A stretch of 15,349 bases of DNA from Oligoflexia bacterium (GTDB taxonomy: Bacteria > Bdellovibrionota > UBA1018), in the NCBI GenBank assembly GCA_903854365.1, contig CAINWE010000457.1, forward strand, positions 1-15,349. The letters run 5' to 3'. Below are positions 1 to 7,754 of the stretch, one piece after another (the first letter of the stretch is position 1; each line of letters opens with the position of its first letter). The notes below the pieces were generated by a model. It searched no databases. It was not told the DNA's origin and worked only from the letters and a program-made list of their open reading frames with translations. A program made the translations under genes and the position numbers.

Positions 1-17
1 TAACCCCCCGGCGACAT
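1..17 (-). CDS. possible start of a further operon gene (cut by window edge)
   Basis: On the minus strand the nadE stop codon TGA is followed directly by ATG (positions 17-15), and the frame stays open to the window edge, reading Met-Ser-Pro-Gly-Gly. The stop-then-ATG arrangement copies the ndk/nadE junction, where TAA is followed directly by ATG. Only five codons are visible and there is no strong ribosome binding site, so this may be chance. No function can be proposed. Confidence 0.2.
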
Positions 18-1682
18 TCAATATCTCTTGGCAATCGGCACCCTACGCCCCATTCCAAAAGCTTTAGCGCTCACCTTCAAAATAGGAGCAGATTGCCGCC
101 TTTTATACTCATTCAGATTAACCCGCCTTGCTAAGTCTCGAACACTCCCAGCCCCTGTACCAGGTAACTCACCCTTGAATCGATCTTCAAGCACTCTTAA
201 AGGCTGATTCTCTTCAAGATACCCAAACAAGACTCGATCAAGGACATCATAGGGCGGCAAAGTATCCTGGTCCGTCTGATTCGGACGAAGTTCAGCTGAA
301 GGAGCCTTGGAAAAAACTCGAGCCGGAATGACGTTAGCCCTAGCGTTGTTCCAATACTCGGCCAACTCATAAACTTGGGTCTTGTACAAATCGCCCAAAG
401 GGCAAAGCGCTCCATTCATGTCCCCGTAAAGCGTACAGTACCCCATAGCAATCTCAGACTTATTACCAGTCGTTAGCACTAAACTCGAATCATGATTCGC
501 CAGTGTCATGAGGATAGTCCCGCGCAGGCGGGATTGTAAATTCTCTAACGCCACGGATTGCAACTGCCCCCGTAATTCAGACAGCTCTCTGGACAAAGTT
601 GCAAAGGCAAACTTGATCGGCCTCACCTCAAGCCGAATCCCCAAATTTTTCGCAAGGATCTCAGCATCCTCTAAACTATGCGATGAGGAAAACTGACTAG
701 GCATAGCCACAGCTAAAACATTCTCGGCCCCCAATGCAGCAACAGCCAGGACAGCCACAACCGCAGAATCAATTCCACCGCTTAACCCGAGAACCGCCTT
801 GCTAAATCCGGTCCGCAAAAAATAATCCCGAATACCCACGATCAACCCATCGATCAGGACTTCCCACTCATTCCACTGAGCGCCTTCCAGACACGGCCCC
901 GCCAATGTCCGCTCCAGATCCAGGACCACTTGAGCGCCTTTAAAATAGGGCAACTGAAGGACCTTCTGCCCGTCCATATTGAGAACGAACGACCCCCCAT
1001 CAAAGAGAAGTTCGTCGGTTGCTCCCACCTGATTCAGATAAACTACCGGCACGTTTAAAGTCTGAGCGATTTTACTGTGAATGCGCTCTCGAAGGTGGCT
1101 TTTTCCCCATTCATACGGACTAGCAGAAAGGGAGACCACTACTTGAGCACCCAAGCTCTTCATCTCGCTCACTGGATCGCGTCGATAGCGATGCCTCCCC
1201 AAATCTCCTGACTCTGCCCACAGGTCCTCACAGATCGCAAAGGCCACTTTCACGCCATCACAATTCCAAACCTGCAAACTCTCAGCAGACTGAAAATAAC
1301 GGCTCTCATCGAATACGTCATAATCGGGCAAAAGACTCTTCGCTTGGCAAAAAACTCTCTGCCCACCCTGAAAAACAGTGATCGAATTTTGAAAGAGCCT
1401 TTCCGAACCGGGCGGGCTCTCGGAAATATGACCCACCACTAAGGCCGCCTCTTGATTGCGCGTGAGTCCCGCCAACTGATCTAAGAAGAGTTCGGTCTCT
1501 TCTAAAACCTCAGGCCGCTCAATCCAATCATTCAAAGGATAGCCATTCAACGCGAGCTCAGACGTCAAAACTAAACGAGCCCGCTCACCGCAGGCTCGTT
1601 CATAAGCATCCCGAATTTGCTTAAAATTGGACTCAATTGCGCCCACCACAGGACTCAATTGCACCAAAGCGATCTTGATCAT
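18..1682 (-). CDS. nadE: Glutamine-dependent NAD+ synthetase
   Basis: Catalyses the last step of NAD biosynthesis: ATP-dependent amidation of nicotinic acid adenine dinucleotide, using ammonia released from glutamine. The 554-residue protein has the two-domain layout of the glutamine-hydrolysing class. The N-terminal nitrilase-type domain shows the Glu-Lys-Cys triad at E42 (in SELALNGYP), K115 (in QAKSLLPDYDVFDE) and C151 (in AFAICEDLW). The C-terminal synthetase domain has the ATP P-loop SGGIDS at 301-306. The C-terminus (KRRQSAP...VPIAKRY) is typical of the family. It is the last visible complete gene of the mdh operon; its ATG abuts the ndk stop (TAAATG), so it is probably translationally coupled to ndk, and no strong Shine-Dalgarno is seen. 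Length and motifs look intact. The function is near certain. Confidence 0.96.
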   Translation of the reverse strand: MIKIALVQLSPVVGAIESNFKQIRDAYERACGERARLVLTSELALNGYPLNDWIERPEVLEETELFLDQLAGLTRNQEAALVVGHISESPPGSERLFQNSITVFQGGQRVFCQAKSLLPDYDVFDESRYFQSAESLQVWNCDGVKVAFAICEDLWAESGDLGRHRYRRDPVSEMKSLGAQVVVSLSASPYEWGKSHLRERIHSKIAQTLNVPVVYLNQVGATDELLFDGGSFVLNMDGQKVLQLPYFKGAQVVLDLERTLAGPCLEGAQWNEWEVLIDGLIVGIRDYFLRTGFSKAVLGLSGGIDSAVVAVLAVAALGAENVLAVAMPSQFSSSHSLEDAEILAKNLGIRLEVRPIKFAFATLSRELSELRGQLQSVALENLQSRLRGTILMTLANHDSSLVLTTGNKSEIAMGYCTLYGDMNGALCPLGDLYKTQVYELAEYWNNARANVIPARVFSKAPSAELRPNQTDQDTLPPYDVLDRVLFGYLEENQPLRVLEDRFKGELPGTGAGSVRDLARRVNLNEYKRRQSAPILKVSAKAFGMGRRVPIAKRY

Positions 1683-2111
1683 TTAAAAGCGCTTTTGCAG
1701 CTCGGCTTTATCAAAAAAATAAGCCAACTCACGCTCAGCCGACTTAGCGCTATCAGAGCCATGCACTGCATTCGCTTCAATATTATCCGCAAAATCCTTA
1801 CGAATCGTGCCGGCGGCTGCTTTGGCTGGATCCGTCGCGCCCATGATTTCTCGATTGAGGGCCACAGCGTTTTCACCTTCTAAGCACATTAACAGCACTG
1901 GGCCGCTCGTCATGTAGTGAACTAAACTTTGAAAAAATGGACGATCCTTATGCTCAATATAGAAGCCTTCTGCCTTTTCCCTCGTAAGGCGGGTAAATCG
2001 AGCGGCTGAAACTCTTAATCCCCGACTTTCAAAACGGGTGATGATTTCTCCCATCACATTTTTTTGGACTGCATTGGGCTTAATAATCGAAAACGTACGT
2101 TCAGTTGACAT
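1683..2111 (-). CDS. ndk: Nucleoside-diphosphate kinase
   Basis: Transfers the gamma phosphate of ATP to NDPs through a phosphohistidine, balancing NTP pools in the cytosol. With the start at 2111 the protein is 142 residues, the usual length. It begins MSTERTFSIIKP (K11 binds phosphate) and carries the active-site segment NAVHGSDS with catalytic H117. The in-frame ATG at 2126 is rejected because a GGAGG Shine-Dalgarno lies between it and the ATG at 2111, 8 nt upstream of the latter. It sits 18 bp after the sucD stop and directly before nadE. Next to sucCD, a role in exchanging phosphate between the GTP/ATP product of succinyl-CoA synthetase and other NDPs is a reasonable inference. Confidence 0.96.
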   Translation of the reverse strand: MSTERTFSIIKPNAVQKNVMGEIITRFESRGLRVSAARFTRLTREKAEGFYIEHKDRPFFQSLVHYMTSGPVLLMCLEGENAVALNREIMGATDPAKAAAGTIRKDFADNIEANAVHGSDSAKSAERELAYFFDKAELQKRF

Positions 2112-2119
2112 TGAATTAA

Positions 2120-2124
2120 CCTCC
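2120..2124 (-). promoter_or_regulatory. Shine-Dalgarno of ndk (sets the start)
   Basis: GGAGG on the minus strand, 8 nt before the ATG at 2111. It lies inside the longer open frame beginning at 2126, which favours 2111 as the real start. Confidence 0.8.
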
Positions 2125-2129
2125 ATTGA

Positions 2130-3005
2130 CTAAGATTTTTGCATGGCACTAGCCAGAGTCGTACCAAGGTCCGCAGGACTTCGCGCAATTTTTACGCCAG
2201 CACTTTGCAACGCTTGAAACTTTTCCTCAGCAGTACCTTTACCACCTGAAATAATGGCCCCAGCATGTCCCATTCTCTTACCTTCGGGAGCCGTTGCACC
2301 ACCGATAAAGCCTGCCACCGGTTTCTTAAACTCACGTTTAATGTACTCGGCCGCTTCTTCCTCCGCAGAGCCCCCGATTTCTCCAATCATGATGACCCCA
2401 TGGGTATCTGGATCACGATTAAAAGCCTCTAAAACATCGATAAAATGGGTACCATTAATCGGATCACCACCAATACCCACGCAGGTACTCTGACCAATCC
2501 CCAACTGGGTGAGCTGAAAAACTGCCTCGTAAGTCAAAGTGCCCGAACGAGAAACCACGCCGATATTACCAGCTTTATGAATTCGACCTGGCATAATCCC
2601 AATCTTACATTGGCCAGGCGTAATAATCCCTGGGCAGTTCGGCCCGATCAAGCGAGAGCGGGTTGACGCCAAGTACTTTTTGGTAGTCATCATATCACGA
2701 ACTGGAATTCCTTCCGTAATACAAACAATTAAAGAAATTCCTGCATCTGCAGCCTCGCAAATTGCATCCGCAGCAGCAGGAGGCGGAACGAAAATCATGG
2801 TCGCATTTGCACCAGTCTTTTTTACCGCCTCACCTACCGTATTAAAAACTGGAAAGCCCTCATGGACCTGGCCTCCGCGACCTGGGGTCACGCCACCCAC
2901 AACAGATGTGCCATACTCCTGACACCCCTTCGCGTGAAAACTACCCTGAGAACCTGTAATTCCTTGCACCAAAAGTTTGGTTTGTTGATTTACCCAAATA
3001 GACAT
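2130..3005 (-). CDS. sucD: Succinyl-CoA synthetase, alpha subunit
   Basis: The catalytic alpha subunit of the TCA-cycle enzyme that converts succinyl-CoA to succinate with formation of ATP or GTP. It binds CoA and carries the phosphohistidine. With the start at 3005 it has 291 residues, normal for the family. The N-terminal CoA-binding Rossmann domain includes VQGITGSQG (13-21), followed by GPNCPGIITP (121-130) and the ligase domain. The active histidine is H247 in RMGHAGAI, followed by SGGKGTAEEK. A TTG at 3020 would add five residues, but GAGGAG just upstream of ATG 3005 decides the start. The gene lies 25 bp after sucC and 18 bp before ndk. Confidence 0.97.
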   Translation of the reverse strand: MSIWVNQQTKLLVQGITGSQGSFHAKGCQEYGTSVVGGVTPGRGGQVHEGFPVFNTVGEAVKKTGANATMIFVPPPAAADAICEAADAGISLIVCITEGIPVRDMMTTKKYLASTRSRLIGPNCPGIITPGQCKIGIMPGRIHKAGNIGVVSRSGTLTYEAVFQLTQLGIGQSTCVGIGGDPINGTHFIDVLEAFNRDPDTHGVIMIGEIGGSAEEEAAEYIKREFKKPVAGFIGGATAPEGKRMGHAGAIISGGKGTAEEKFQALQSAGVKIARSPADLGTTLASAMQKS

Positions 3006-3009
3006 AGGA

Positions 3010-3015
3010 CTCCTC
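3010..3015 (-). promoter_or_regulatory. Shine-Dalgarno of sucD (sets the start)
   Basis: GAGGAG on the minus strand, a few bases before ATG 3005. It favours that codon over the upstream TTG at 3020. Confidence 0.75.
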
Positions 3016-3030
3016 GTCAACTCGCTTGAG

Positions 3031-4221
3031 TTATTTTCCCTTTGAAGCGGCTACTACTTTTTTAGCAGCATCCGTCAAGCCGTCCGCCGGAATAATTTTT
3101 AAACCAGATTGAGCCAAAATCTCTTTCCCTTTTTCCACATTCGTCCCCTCAAGCCGGACGACGAGAGGCACCTGAAGCTGGAGCTCCTTAGCAGCGGCGA
3201 TAATGCCATCTGCAATCACGTCACACTTCATGATGCCACCAAAGATATTGACGAGAATCGCCTTTACCTTGGGATCCTTCAAAATAATCTTAAACGCGTG
3301 AGCCACTTTCTCCTTTGAGGCGCCTCCTCCAACGTCTAGAAAATTCGCAGGCTCTCCGCCATGAAGCTTGATGATATCCATAGTCGCCATGGCAAGACCA
3401 GCACCATTCACTAAGCAGCCGATCGTTCCATCCAGTGCGATATAAGCCAATTCGAACTTGGAAGCTTCCACATCCTGGGGATTCTCCTCGAGAAGATCCC
3501 GCATGGCCACAATATCCGGATGACGAAATAAGGCATTGTCATCAAAATTAAATTTAGCATCGAGCGCAGCCAACTGCCCTTGCTGAGTCACAATCATCGG
3601 ATTAATTTCAACTAAGGAGCAATCGGACTCCATAAAACACCGATAAATCCCACCGAAGAAGCCGACCGCTTCTTTAGTTTGCTCGGCAGACAGCCCAAGA
3701 AATTCGGCGAGCTTCCTACCGTGGAAGGGCTGGTATCCTGTCGTTGGATCAATGGAAACCTTGAAAATTTTCTCCGGATGATGCGCGGCTACTTCTTCGA
3801 TCTCCATGCCACCCTCAGTAGACGCCATCATGACGACCTGAGAAATCGCGCGATCAATCACCAATCCCAAGTAGAGCTCCCGAGCAATCGCAGAGCCTTC
3901 TTCGATCCAAACTTTGTGAACTTTCTTCCCTTGTGCACCGGTTTGAGGGGTCACTAGAGTCTTGCCCACAATCTCTTTTGCACCAGCCTGCACCCCAGCC
4001 ACATCCTTGCAAACCTTCACGCCACCTGCTTTGCCTCTTCCGCCGGCATGAATCTGGGCCTTTACAACCCATACGGCATTGCCACGCTCGCGAGCCAAAT
4101 CCTCAGCAGCCTTCTTAGCGCGAGATTCCAGATCAGAACCCTCATCGACGAGGCGCCCTTCTGGGACCCGGACCCCATACTTTTTCAGGAGCTGTTTTGC
4201 CTGATATTCATGAATATTCAT
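3031..4221 (-). CDS. sucC: Succinyl-CoA synthetase, beta subunit (ADP/GDP-forming)
   Basis: The nucleotide-binding beta subunit that pairs with SucD. It is 396 residues long. The N-terminus MNIHEYQAKQLLKKYGV is the standard family opening. An ATP-grasp domain follows, with VVKAQIHAGGRGKAGGVK at about 53-70 and a metal/phosphate region around EINPM. The C-terminal CoA-ligase domain has NGAGLAMATMDI, FLDVGGGA and VNIFGGIMKCD. The start codon is 2 bp after the mdh stop (TAATCATG), and a G-rich GGGGG about 8 nt upstream in the mdh 3' end can act as ribosome binding site. Together with mdh and sucD it forms consecutive TCA-cycle genes. I cannot decide ADP versus GDP preference from the sequence. 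Confidence 0.97.
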   Translation of the reverse strand: MNIHEYQAKQLLKKYGVRVPEGRLVDEGSDLESRAKKAAEDLARERGNAVWVVKAQIHAGGRGKAGGVKVCKDVAGVQAGAKEIVGKTLVTPQTGAQGKKVHKVWIEEGSAIARELYLGLVIDRAISQVVMMASTEGGMEIEEVAAHHPEKIFKVSIDPTTGYQPFHGRKLAEFLGLSAEQTKEAVGFFGGIYRCFMESDCSLVEINPMIVTQQGQLAALDAKFNFDDNALFRHPDIVAMRDLLEENPQDVEASKFELAYIALDGTIGCLVNGAGLAMATMDIIKLHGGEPANFLDVGGGASKEKVAHAFKIILKDPKVKAILVNIFGGIMKCDVIADGIIAAAKELQLQVPLVVRLEGTNVEKGKEILAQSGLKIIPADGLTDAAKKVVAASKGK

Positions 4222-4223
4222 GA

Positions 4224-5162
4224 TTAAACCCCCAATTTTGCCATCGCATCAACCAACTCTTTTACGGCTGCTGCGGATTTTTCAAACATGTTCTTCTCTT
4301 GGGCATTTAACTCGAGAGCTGGAACACCCTCTAAGCCTTGAGCACCCAGTTTGGCCACTACGCCACAAAACAAGTCCTGAACACCATACTCTCCCTTGAG
4401 AAAAACAGCACAAGGCAGAAATCGTTTCTTGTCTCGAATAATAGCTTCGGCCATCTGCACTGCACTTGCTGCAGGAGCGTAATAAGCAGAACCGGTCTTC
4501 AGAAGATTCACAATCTCAGCGCCCCCTTTGCGGGTGCGGTCAACGATTGCCGCAATCCTATCCTCAGAAAGAAGCTGTTGGAGAGGAATGCCGCCCACAC
4601 TCACGTAACGAGGCATTGGAACCATCGTGTCTCCATGACCGCCAAAAACGAAAGCCTGAACATCCTCGACGCTCACCCCTAATTCCATGGCAATGAAACT
4701 TCTAAAACGCGCTCCATCTAAGACCCCCGCCATTCCAAGAACTCGCTCGCGAGGAAACTGAGAAGCGTTCATAGCGACATGACACATCGCATCCAACGGG
4801 TTACTCACCACAATCAAAACGGAATGGGGCGAATACTTTGCAACTTGAGTCGCACACTCTTTCACAATTTTTGCATTCGTCGAAAGCAAATCATCTCGAC
4901 TCATACCAGGCTTGCGAGGCAATCCTGCGGTAATAATGACCACATCTGAATCCGCAGTCAGTGAATAGTCACTACCGCCCACAATCTTCGAATCAAAACC
5001 TTCTACAGGAGATGCCTCAAAAAGATCGAGCGCCTTCCCCTGCGCAGCATCTCCATTAATATCGATCAGTACGACATCTCCAAGCTCCTTAGAAGCAGCC
5101 CAGTGAGCGCAGGTGGAGCCTACAAATCCAGCACCAATCACGGAAATTTTTGGTCGACGCAT
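4224..5162 (-). CDS. mdh: Malate dehydrogenase (LDH-like type)
   Basis: Oxidises malate to oxaloacetate with NAD in the cytosol, the last TCA-cycle step. It has 312 residues. The NAD-binding loop is IGAGFVGST (9-17) with D34 closing the second beta strand, where NAD is preferred. The mobile active-site loop is LPRKPGMSRDDLL with R83 and R89. The catalytic D149/R152 region is AGVLDGARFR and the catalytic histidine is H176 in FGGHGDTMVP. GAGGAGG lies 7 nt before the ATG, the strongest Shine-Dalgarno in the operon, as expected for the first gene. It belongs to the lactate-dehydrogenase-like malate dehydrogenases common in alpha- and former deltaproteobacteria. The promoter must lie in the 409-bp gap upstream. 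Confidence 0.96.
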   Translation of the reverse strand: MRRPKISVIGAGFVGSTCAHWAASKELGDVVLIDINGDAAQGKALDLFEASPVEGFDSKIVGGSDYSLTADSDVVIITAGLPRKPGMSRDDLLSTNAKIVKECATQVAKYSPHSVLIVVSNPLDAMCHVAMNASQFPRERVLGMAGVLDGARFRSFIAMELGVSVEDVQAFVFGGHGDTMVPMPRYVSVGGIPLQQLLSEDRIAAIVDRTRKGGAEIVNLLKTGSAYYAPAASAVQMAEAIIRDKKRFLPCAVFLKGEYGVQDLFCGVVAKLGAQGLEGVPALELNAQEKNMFEKSAAAVKELVDAMAKLGV

Positions 5163-5221
5163 GACGTTACCTCCTCGTGTCTTTCGTCAATTGAAAAGAT
5201 TCCGAACTCATGTTCTAGAAG

Positions 5222-5236
5222 CTTTAAAAATTAAAG
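5222..5236. repeat. AT-rich perfect inverted repeat upstream of mdh
   Basis: CTTTAA, a 3-base AAA spacer, then TTAAAG. It sits about 60 bp upstream of the mdh start, inside the likely leader. An overlapping outer repeat pairs GTTCT with AGAAC at 5212-5216 and 5234-5238 (approximate). It could be an operator or a weak leader hairpin. AT-only symmetry of this size can arise by chance. Confidence 0.3.
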
Positions 5237-5323
5237 AACGAATGCATTGATAAAGACTCAACTTGACCTTGCCTAAATCAGCCAGGATGACGTCGAGTTT
5301 AATGTTACAATAGAGTCTGACGC

Positions 5324-5329
5324 AGTATA
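5324..5329 (-). promoter_or_regulatory. candidate -10 box for the mdh operon
   Basis: TATACT on the minus strand matches 5 of 6 positions of the sigma-70 -10 consensus. It would give a leader of about 155 nt. No good -35 hexamer lies 16-18 bp upstream (CTGAAG at 17 bp), so the call is weak. Confidence 0.22.
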
Positions 5330-5571
5330 GGCCAAAACCAATTAAACTTCAGCGAAAATCTCAGCAACATCTTTTTCTTTTTCCTTGTTCATGCAAGATC
5401 ATCGTGTCACTCTGTTGATCGCGTCTGGGGGGAAAATCATGCAATTGATTCTGACTTGGCTTCAGGTCAACGTTCTCGTGGTTTTAGTCACGTCCAAACA
5501 CGCCTTCGCTCTTCCCAATCCGACTTTTGATTTTTTTCTAAAACACTTAGCAAAGAAAATAGAGGCACCTC

Positions 5572-6225
5572 ATGAGGCCATTTCCCCAGAGCCGCAAACA
5601 AAACCCATCTCCACTTGTACTGGATCCCAAGATCATCGGAACCAAAGCTGCCTACCAGCTTCTGATCGGCTCAATCGTTCCGAGGCCCATCGCGATGGTC
5701 AGCACCCAAAGCTCACAAGGAATCGGAAACCTCGCGCCCTTTAGTTTCTTTAACGGAGTCTCAAGCAATCCTCCCGCCATCATGATCTCCGTTGCGAGGA
5801 ACTCCGACGGATCCAAAAAAGACACCTTAAAAAATATTGAGACCACGAAAGAATTCGTAGTAAACAGCGTGGGAGAATGGTTAGTCGACGCGGTCGATCA
5901 AACTTCGGCACCCCATCCTCATGGCATAGACGAAATGAAAATGGCGGGACTTACAGCTCTGCCCTCTCAGCGGGTGAAACCAATGAGGATTGCCGAAGCC
6001 ATGATCCACTTCGAATGTCGGGCGATCCATCTCTATGAAATTGGAGACGGTACCCCAGGCTCTTCCACGATCGTCATCGGGGAAATCTTACTCTTTCACG
6101 TGGATCCATCGGTGTACAGGGAAGGCAAAATCCTCCTCGAACCGCTTCACGCTATTTCTAGGCTTGCCGGAAAAAGCTATGGCCGAATCTCAGAGGTTTT
6201 TGACCCTCCCCCACCTCAAACCTAA
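5572..6225 (+). CDS. Flavin reductase-like, FMN-binding split-barrel protein
   Basis: A 217-residue protein of the flavin-reductase-like domain family (the DIM6/NTAB type). Family members bind FMN in a split beta-barrel and either reduce free flavin with NAD(P)H or serve other redox roles. The family segment is clear: AAYQLLIGSIVPRPIAMVST (about 26-45), then GIGNLAPFSFFNGVSSNPP (about 50-68) and ISVARNSDGSKKDTLKNI, where the flavin binds. The first 20 residues are poorly conserved. ATG 5572 is preceded only by a weak AGAGG, so the start is less certain. The physiological substrate cannot be told. It is a single plus-strand gene between mdh and icd; its TAA overlaps the icd TAG at 6222-6225. 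Confidence 0.85.
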   Translation: MRPFPQSRKQNPSPLVLDPKIIGTKAAYQLLIGSIVPRPIAMVSTQSSQGIGNLAPFSFFNGVSSNPPAIMISVARNSDGSKKDTLKNIETTKEFVVNSVGEWLVDAVDQTSAPHPHGIDEMKMAGLTALPSQRVKPMRIAEAMIHFECRAIHLYEIGDGTPGSSTIVIGEILLFHVDPSVYREGKILLEPLHAISRLAGKSYGRISEVFDPPPPQT

Positions 6226-7547
6226 CCCATAGCTCGAATGATCGCTTGGGCAAACTCAGAGCATTTGACTTCCTGAACGCCGGCCGCTTCTTCCTTCATG
6301 AGCCGAGCAAAGTCATAGGTCACCGTTTTAGCGGCGATTGCACCATCCATCCCCCGAATGATGAGATCAGCTGCCTCAGACCAACCCATGTACCGCAACA
6401 TCATTTCGCCGGACAGAATGACTGATCCCGGGTTCACTTTATCCAGGTCAGCATATTTAGGCGCTGTTCCATGAGTCGCCTCAAATACAGCATGACCGGT
6501 CAAGTAGTTGACATTACCCCCTGGCGCAATGCCAATTCCACCCACTTGCGCAGCAAGTGCATCGGACAGGTAGTCGCCGTTCAGGTTTAAGGTTGCGATC
6601 ACATCGAATTCGTCCGGACGCGTCAAAACCTGCTGAAGAGTAATATCTGCGATGGAGTCTTTCACGATCACTTTACCTTGAGAGATGGCTGCTTTCTGCT
6701 CAGCATTCGCTGCATCCTCGCCCGCGGACTTCTTCGTTTTTTCCCACTGCTCCCAAGTATAAACCTGGCTGCCGAACTCGCGTTCTGCGAGAGCATAAGC
6801 CCAGCCTCGAAATCCCCCTTCGGTAAATTTCATAATGTTACCCTTATGCACGATCGTCAGGGATTTTCTCTTTTCGCGAATCGCGTACTCAATTGCCGCC
6901 CGCACCAAGCGCTCAGTACCCTCTCGAGAAACGGGCTTAATTCCAATCGCAGTGCTCTCAGGAAACCGAATTTTGGAAAACTCCTTCGGAAAGGTAGCCT
7001 TTAAAAATTCGAGGACTTTTTTCACGTGTTCTGTCTGAGCCTCGAACTCAATACCCGCATAGATGTCTTCTGTATTCTCCCGAAAAATTGCCATATCCAC
7101 TTTTTCGGGGTGCTTCACCGGCGAGGGCACACCCTTGAACCAGCGCACGGGACGCAAGCAAACATAAAGATCCAACATTTGACGAAGCGCAACGTTCAAC
7201 GAACGAATGCCACCGCCCACCGGAGTAGTCAGAGGTCCCTTAATGGAGACCAAGTAGTGCCTCAGTGCTGTCAGGGTGTCTTCTGGCAGCCAATCATTCC
7301 ATTTCTTGAAAGCCTTTTCGCCAGCGTAGACCTCGAACCACTCGATCTTTCGCTTGCCGCCATAGGCTTTCTCCACTGCAGCATCAAAAACTCGCTGGGA
7401 GGCTCGCCAAATATCCGGTCCAGTTCCATCGCCCTCAATAAATGGAATAACCGGATGATCCGGTACGTTCAATTTTCCGTTCTGGATAGTGATCACTCCT
7501 CCTTGCTTGGGAGCGGTCAGGTGATTAAAACTGGGTGTTGCAGACAT
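6222..7547 (-). CDS. icd: Isocitrate dehydrogenase, NADP-dependent
   Basis: Oxidative decarboxylation of isocitrate to 2-oxoglutarate in the TCA cycle, supplying NADPH. With the start at 7547 it has 441 residues, slightly longer than the E. coli type. It shows the substrate loop GGGIRSLNVALRQ with S116, the position that AceK phosphorylates in E. coli. The region RENTEDIYAGIEF (156-168) carries active-site Arg and Tyr. HGTAPKYA has the Lys-Tyr pair associated with NADP rather than NAD specificity. GGAGA 5 nt upstream supports ATG 7547 over ATG 7559. There is a stem-loop in its leader at 7617-7637. It converges on the flavin reductase with overlapping stops. Whether AceK regulation exists here is unknown. 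Confidence 0.96.
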   Translation of the reverse strand: MSATPSFNHLTAPKQGGVITIQNGKLNVPDHPVIPFIEGDGTGPDIWRASQRVFDAAVEKAYGGKRKIEWFEVYAGEKAFKKWNDWLPEDTLTALRHYLVSIKGPLTTPVGGGIRSLNVALRQMLDLYVCLRPVRWFKGVPSPVKHPEKVDMAIFRENTEDIYAGIEFEAQTEHVKKVLEFLKATFPKEFSKIRFPESTAIGIKPVSREGTERLVRAAIEYAIREKRKSLTIVHKGNIMKFTEGGFRGWAYALAEREFGSQVYTWEQWEKTKKSAGEDAANAEQKAAISQGKVIVKDSIADITLQQVLTRPDEFDVIATLNLNGDYLSDALAAQVGGIGIAPGGNVNYLTGHAVFEATHGTAPKYADLDKVNPGSVILSGEMMLRYMGWSEAADLIIRGMDGAIAAKTVTYDFARLMKEEAAGVQEVKCSEFAQAIIRAMG

Positions 7548-7552
7548 GATTT

Positions 7553-7557
7553 TCTCC
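7553..7557 (-). promoter_or_regulatory. Shine-Dalgarno of icd (sets the start)
   Basis: GGAGA on the minus strand, 5 nt before ATG 7547. It overlaps the codons that would follow the alternative ATG at 7559, so 7547 is preferred. Confidence 0.7.
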
Positions 7558-7616
7558 ATTCTAGTGGGGTCAATTGAATTCCCGATTGGACTCGATTCGG
7601 CACAGTTACCGCGAAA

Positions 7617-7637
7617 GGGGTTGCCGCAGCAAGCCCC
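7617..7637 (-). other. GC-rich stem-loop in the icd leader
   Basis: On the minus strand GGGG, C bulge, TTGC, loop TGCG, GCAA, CCCC. This is eight base pairs with one bulge and a four-base loop, ending 69 nt before the icd start. It is followed by only three T, so it does not look like a terminator. A role in icd mRNA stability or regulation is possible but not shown. The rest of the 7560-7754 spacer shows no clear promoter to me. Confidence 0.35.
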
Positions 7638-7740
7638 GGGTTCAAAATTTTCACTAAAAAATAAAACGGCACCTCCATTGCTTATCCTCTCGAATCCATC
7701 AGAGTCACCCGAATGCTCAGCGCTGTTTATCCTTTATTTT

Positions 7741-7746
7741 AAGAGG
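7741..7746 (+). promoter_or_regulatory. Shine-Dalgarno of the acyltransferase gene
   Basis: AAGAGG, 8 nt before ATG 7755. It overlaps the alternative GTG at 7746 and so argues against that codon. Confidence 0.65.
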
Positions 7747-7754
7747 TGTCATTC

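Larger units (their letters stand above)
5163..5571. other. Intergenic region between mdh operon and flavin reductase
   Basis: A 409-bp stretch with no gene I can support, between divergent genes, so it should hold both promoters. It is AT-richer than its surroundings near 5200-5360. It contains the inverted repeat at 5222-5236 and a candidate minus-strand -10 box at 5324-5329. A short plus-strand frame from 5439 encodes a hydrophobic start (MQLILTWLQVNVLVVLV) preceded by GGGGGG. It then runs out of frame into the flavin reductase and is not convincing. No tRNA, riboswitch or terminator is seen. Confidence 0.6.

Noticed and set aside
5439..5744. Plus-strand small frame with a hydrophobic start and a GGGGGG upstream
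   Set aside because: It lacks a basic n-region, its second half is the flavin-reductase gene read out of frame, and codon content there is clearly that of the reductase frame.
7617..7637. Rho-independent terminator for either strand near icd
   Set aside because: The hairpin is not followed by a T-run on the plus strand and by only three T on the minus strand, where it precedes rather than follows a gene.
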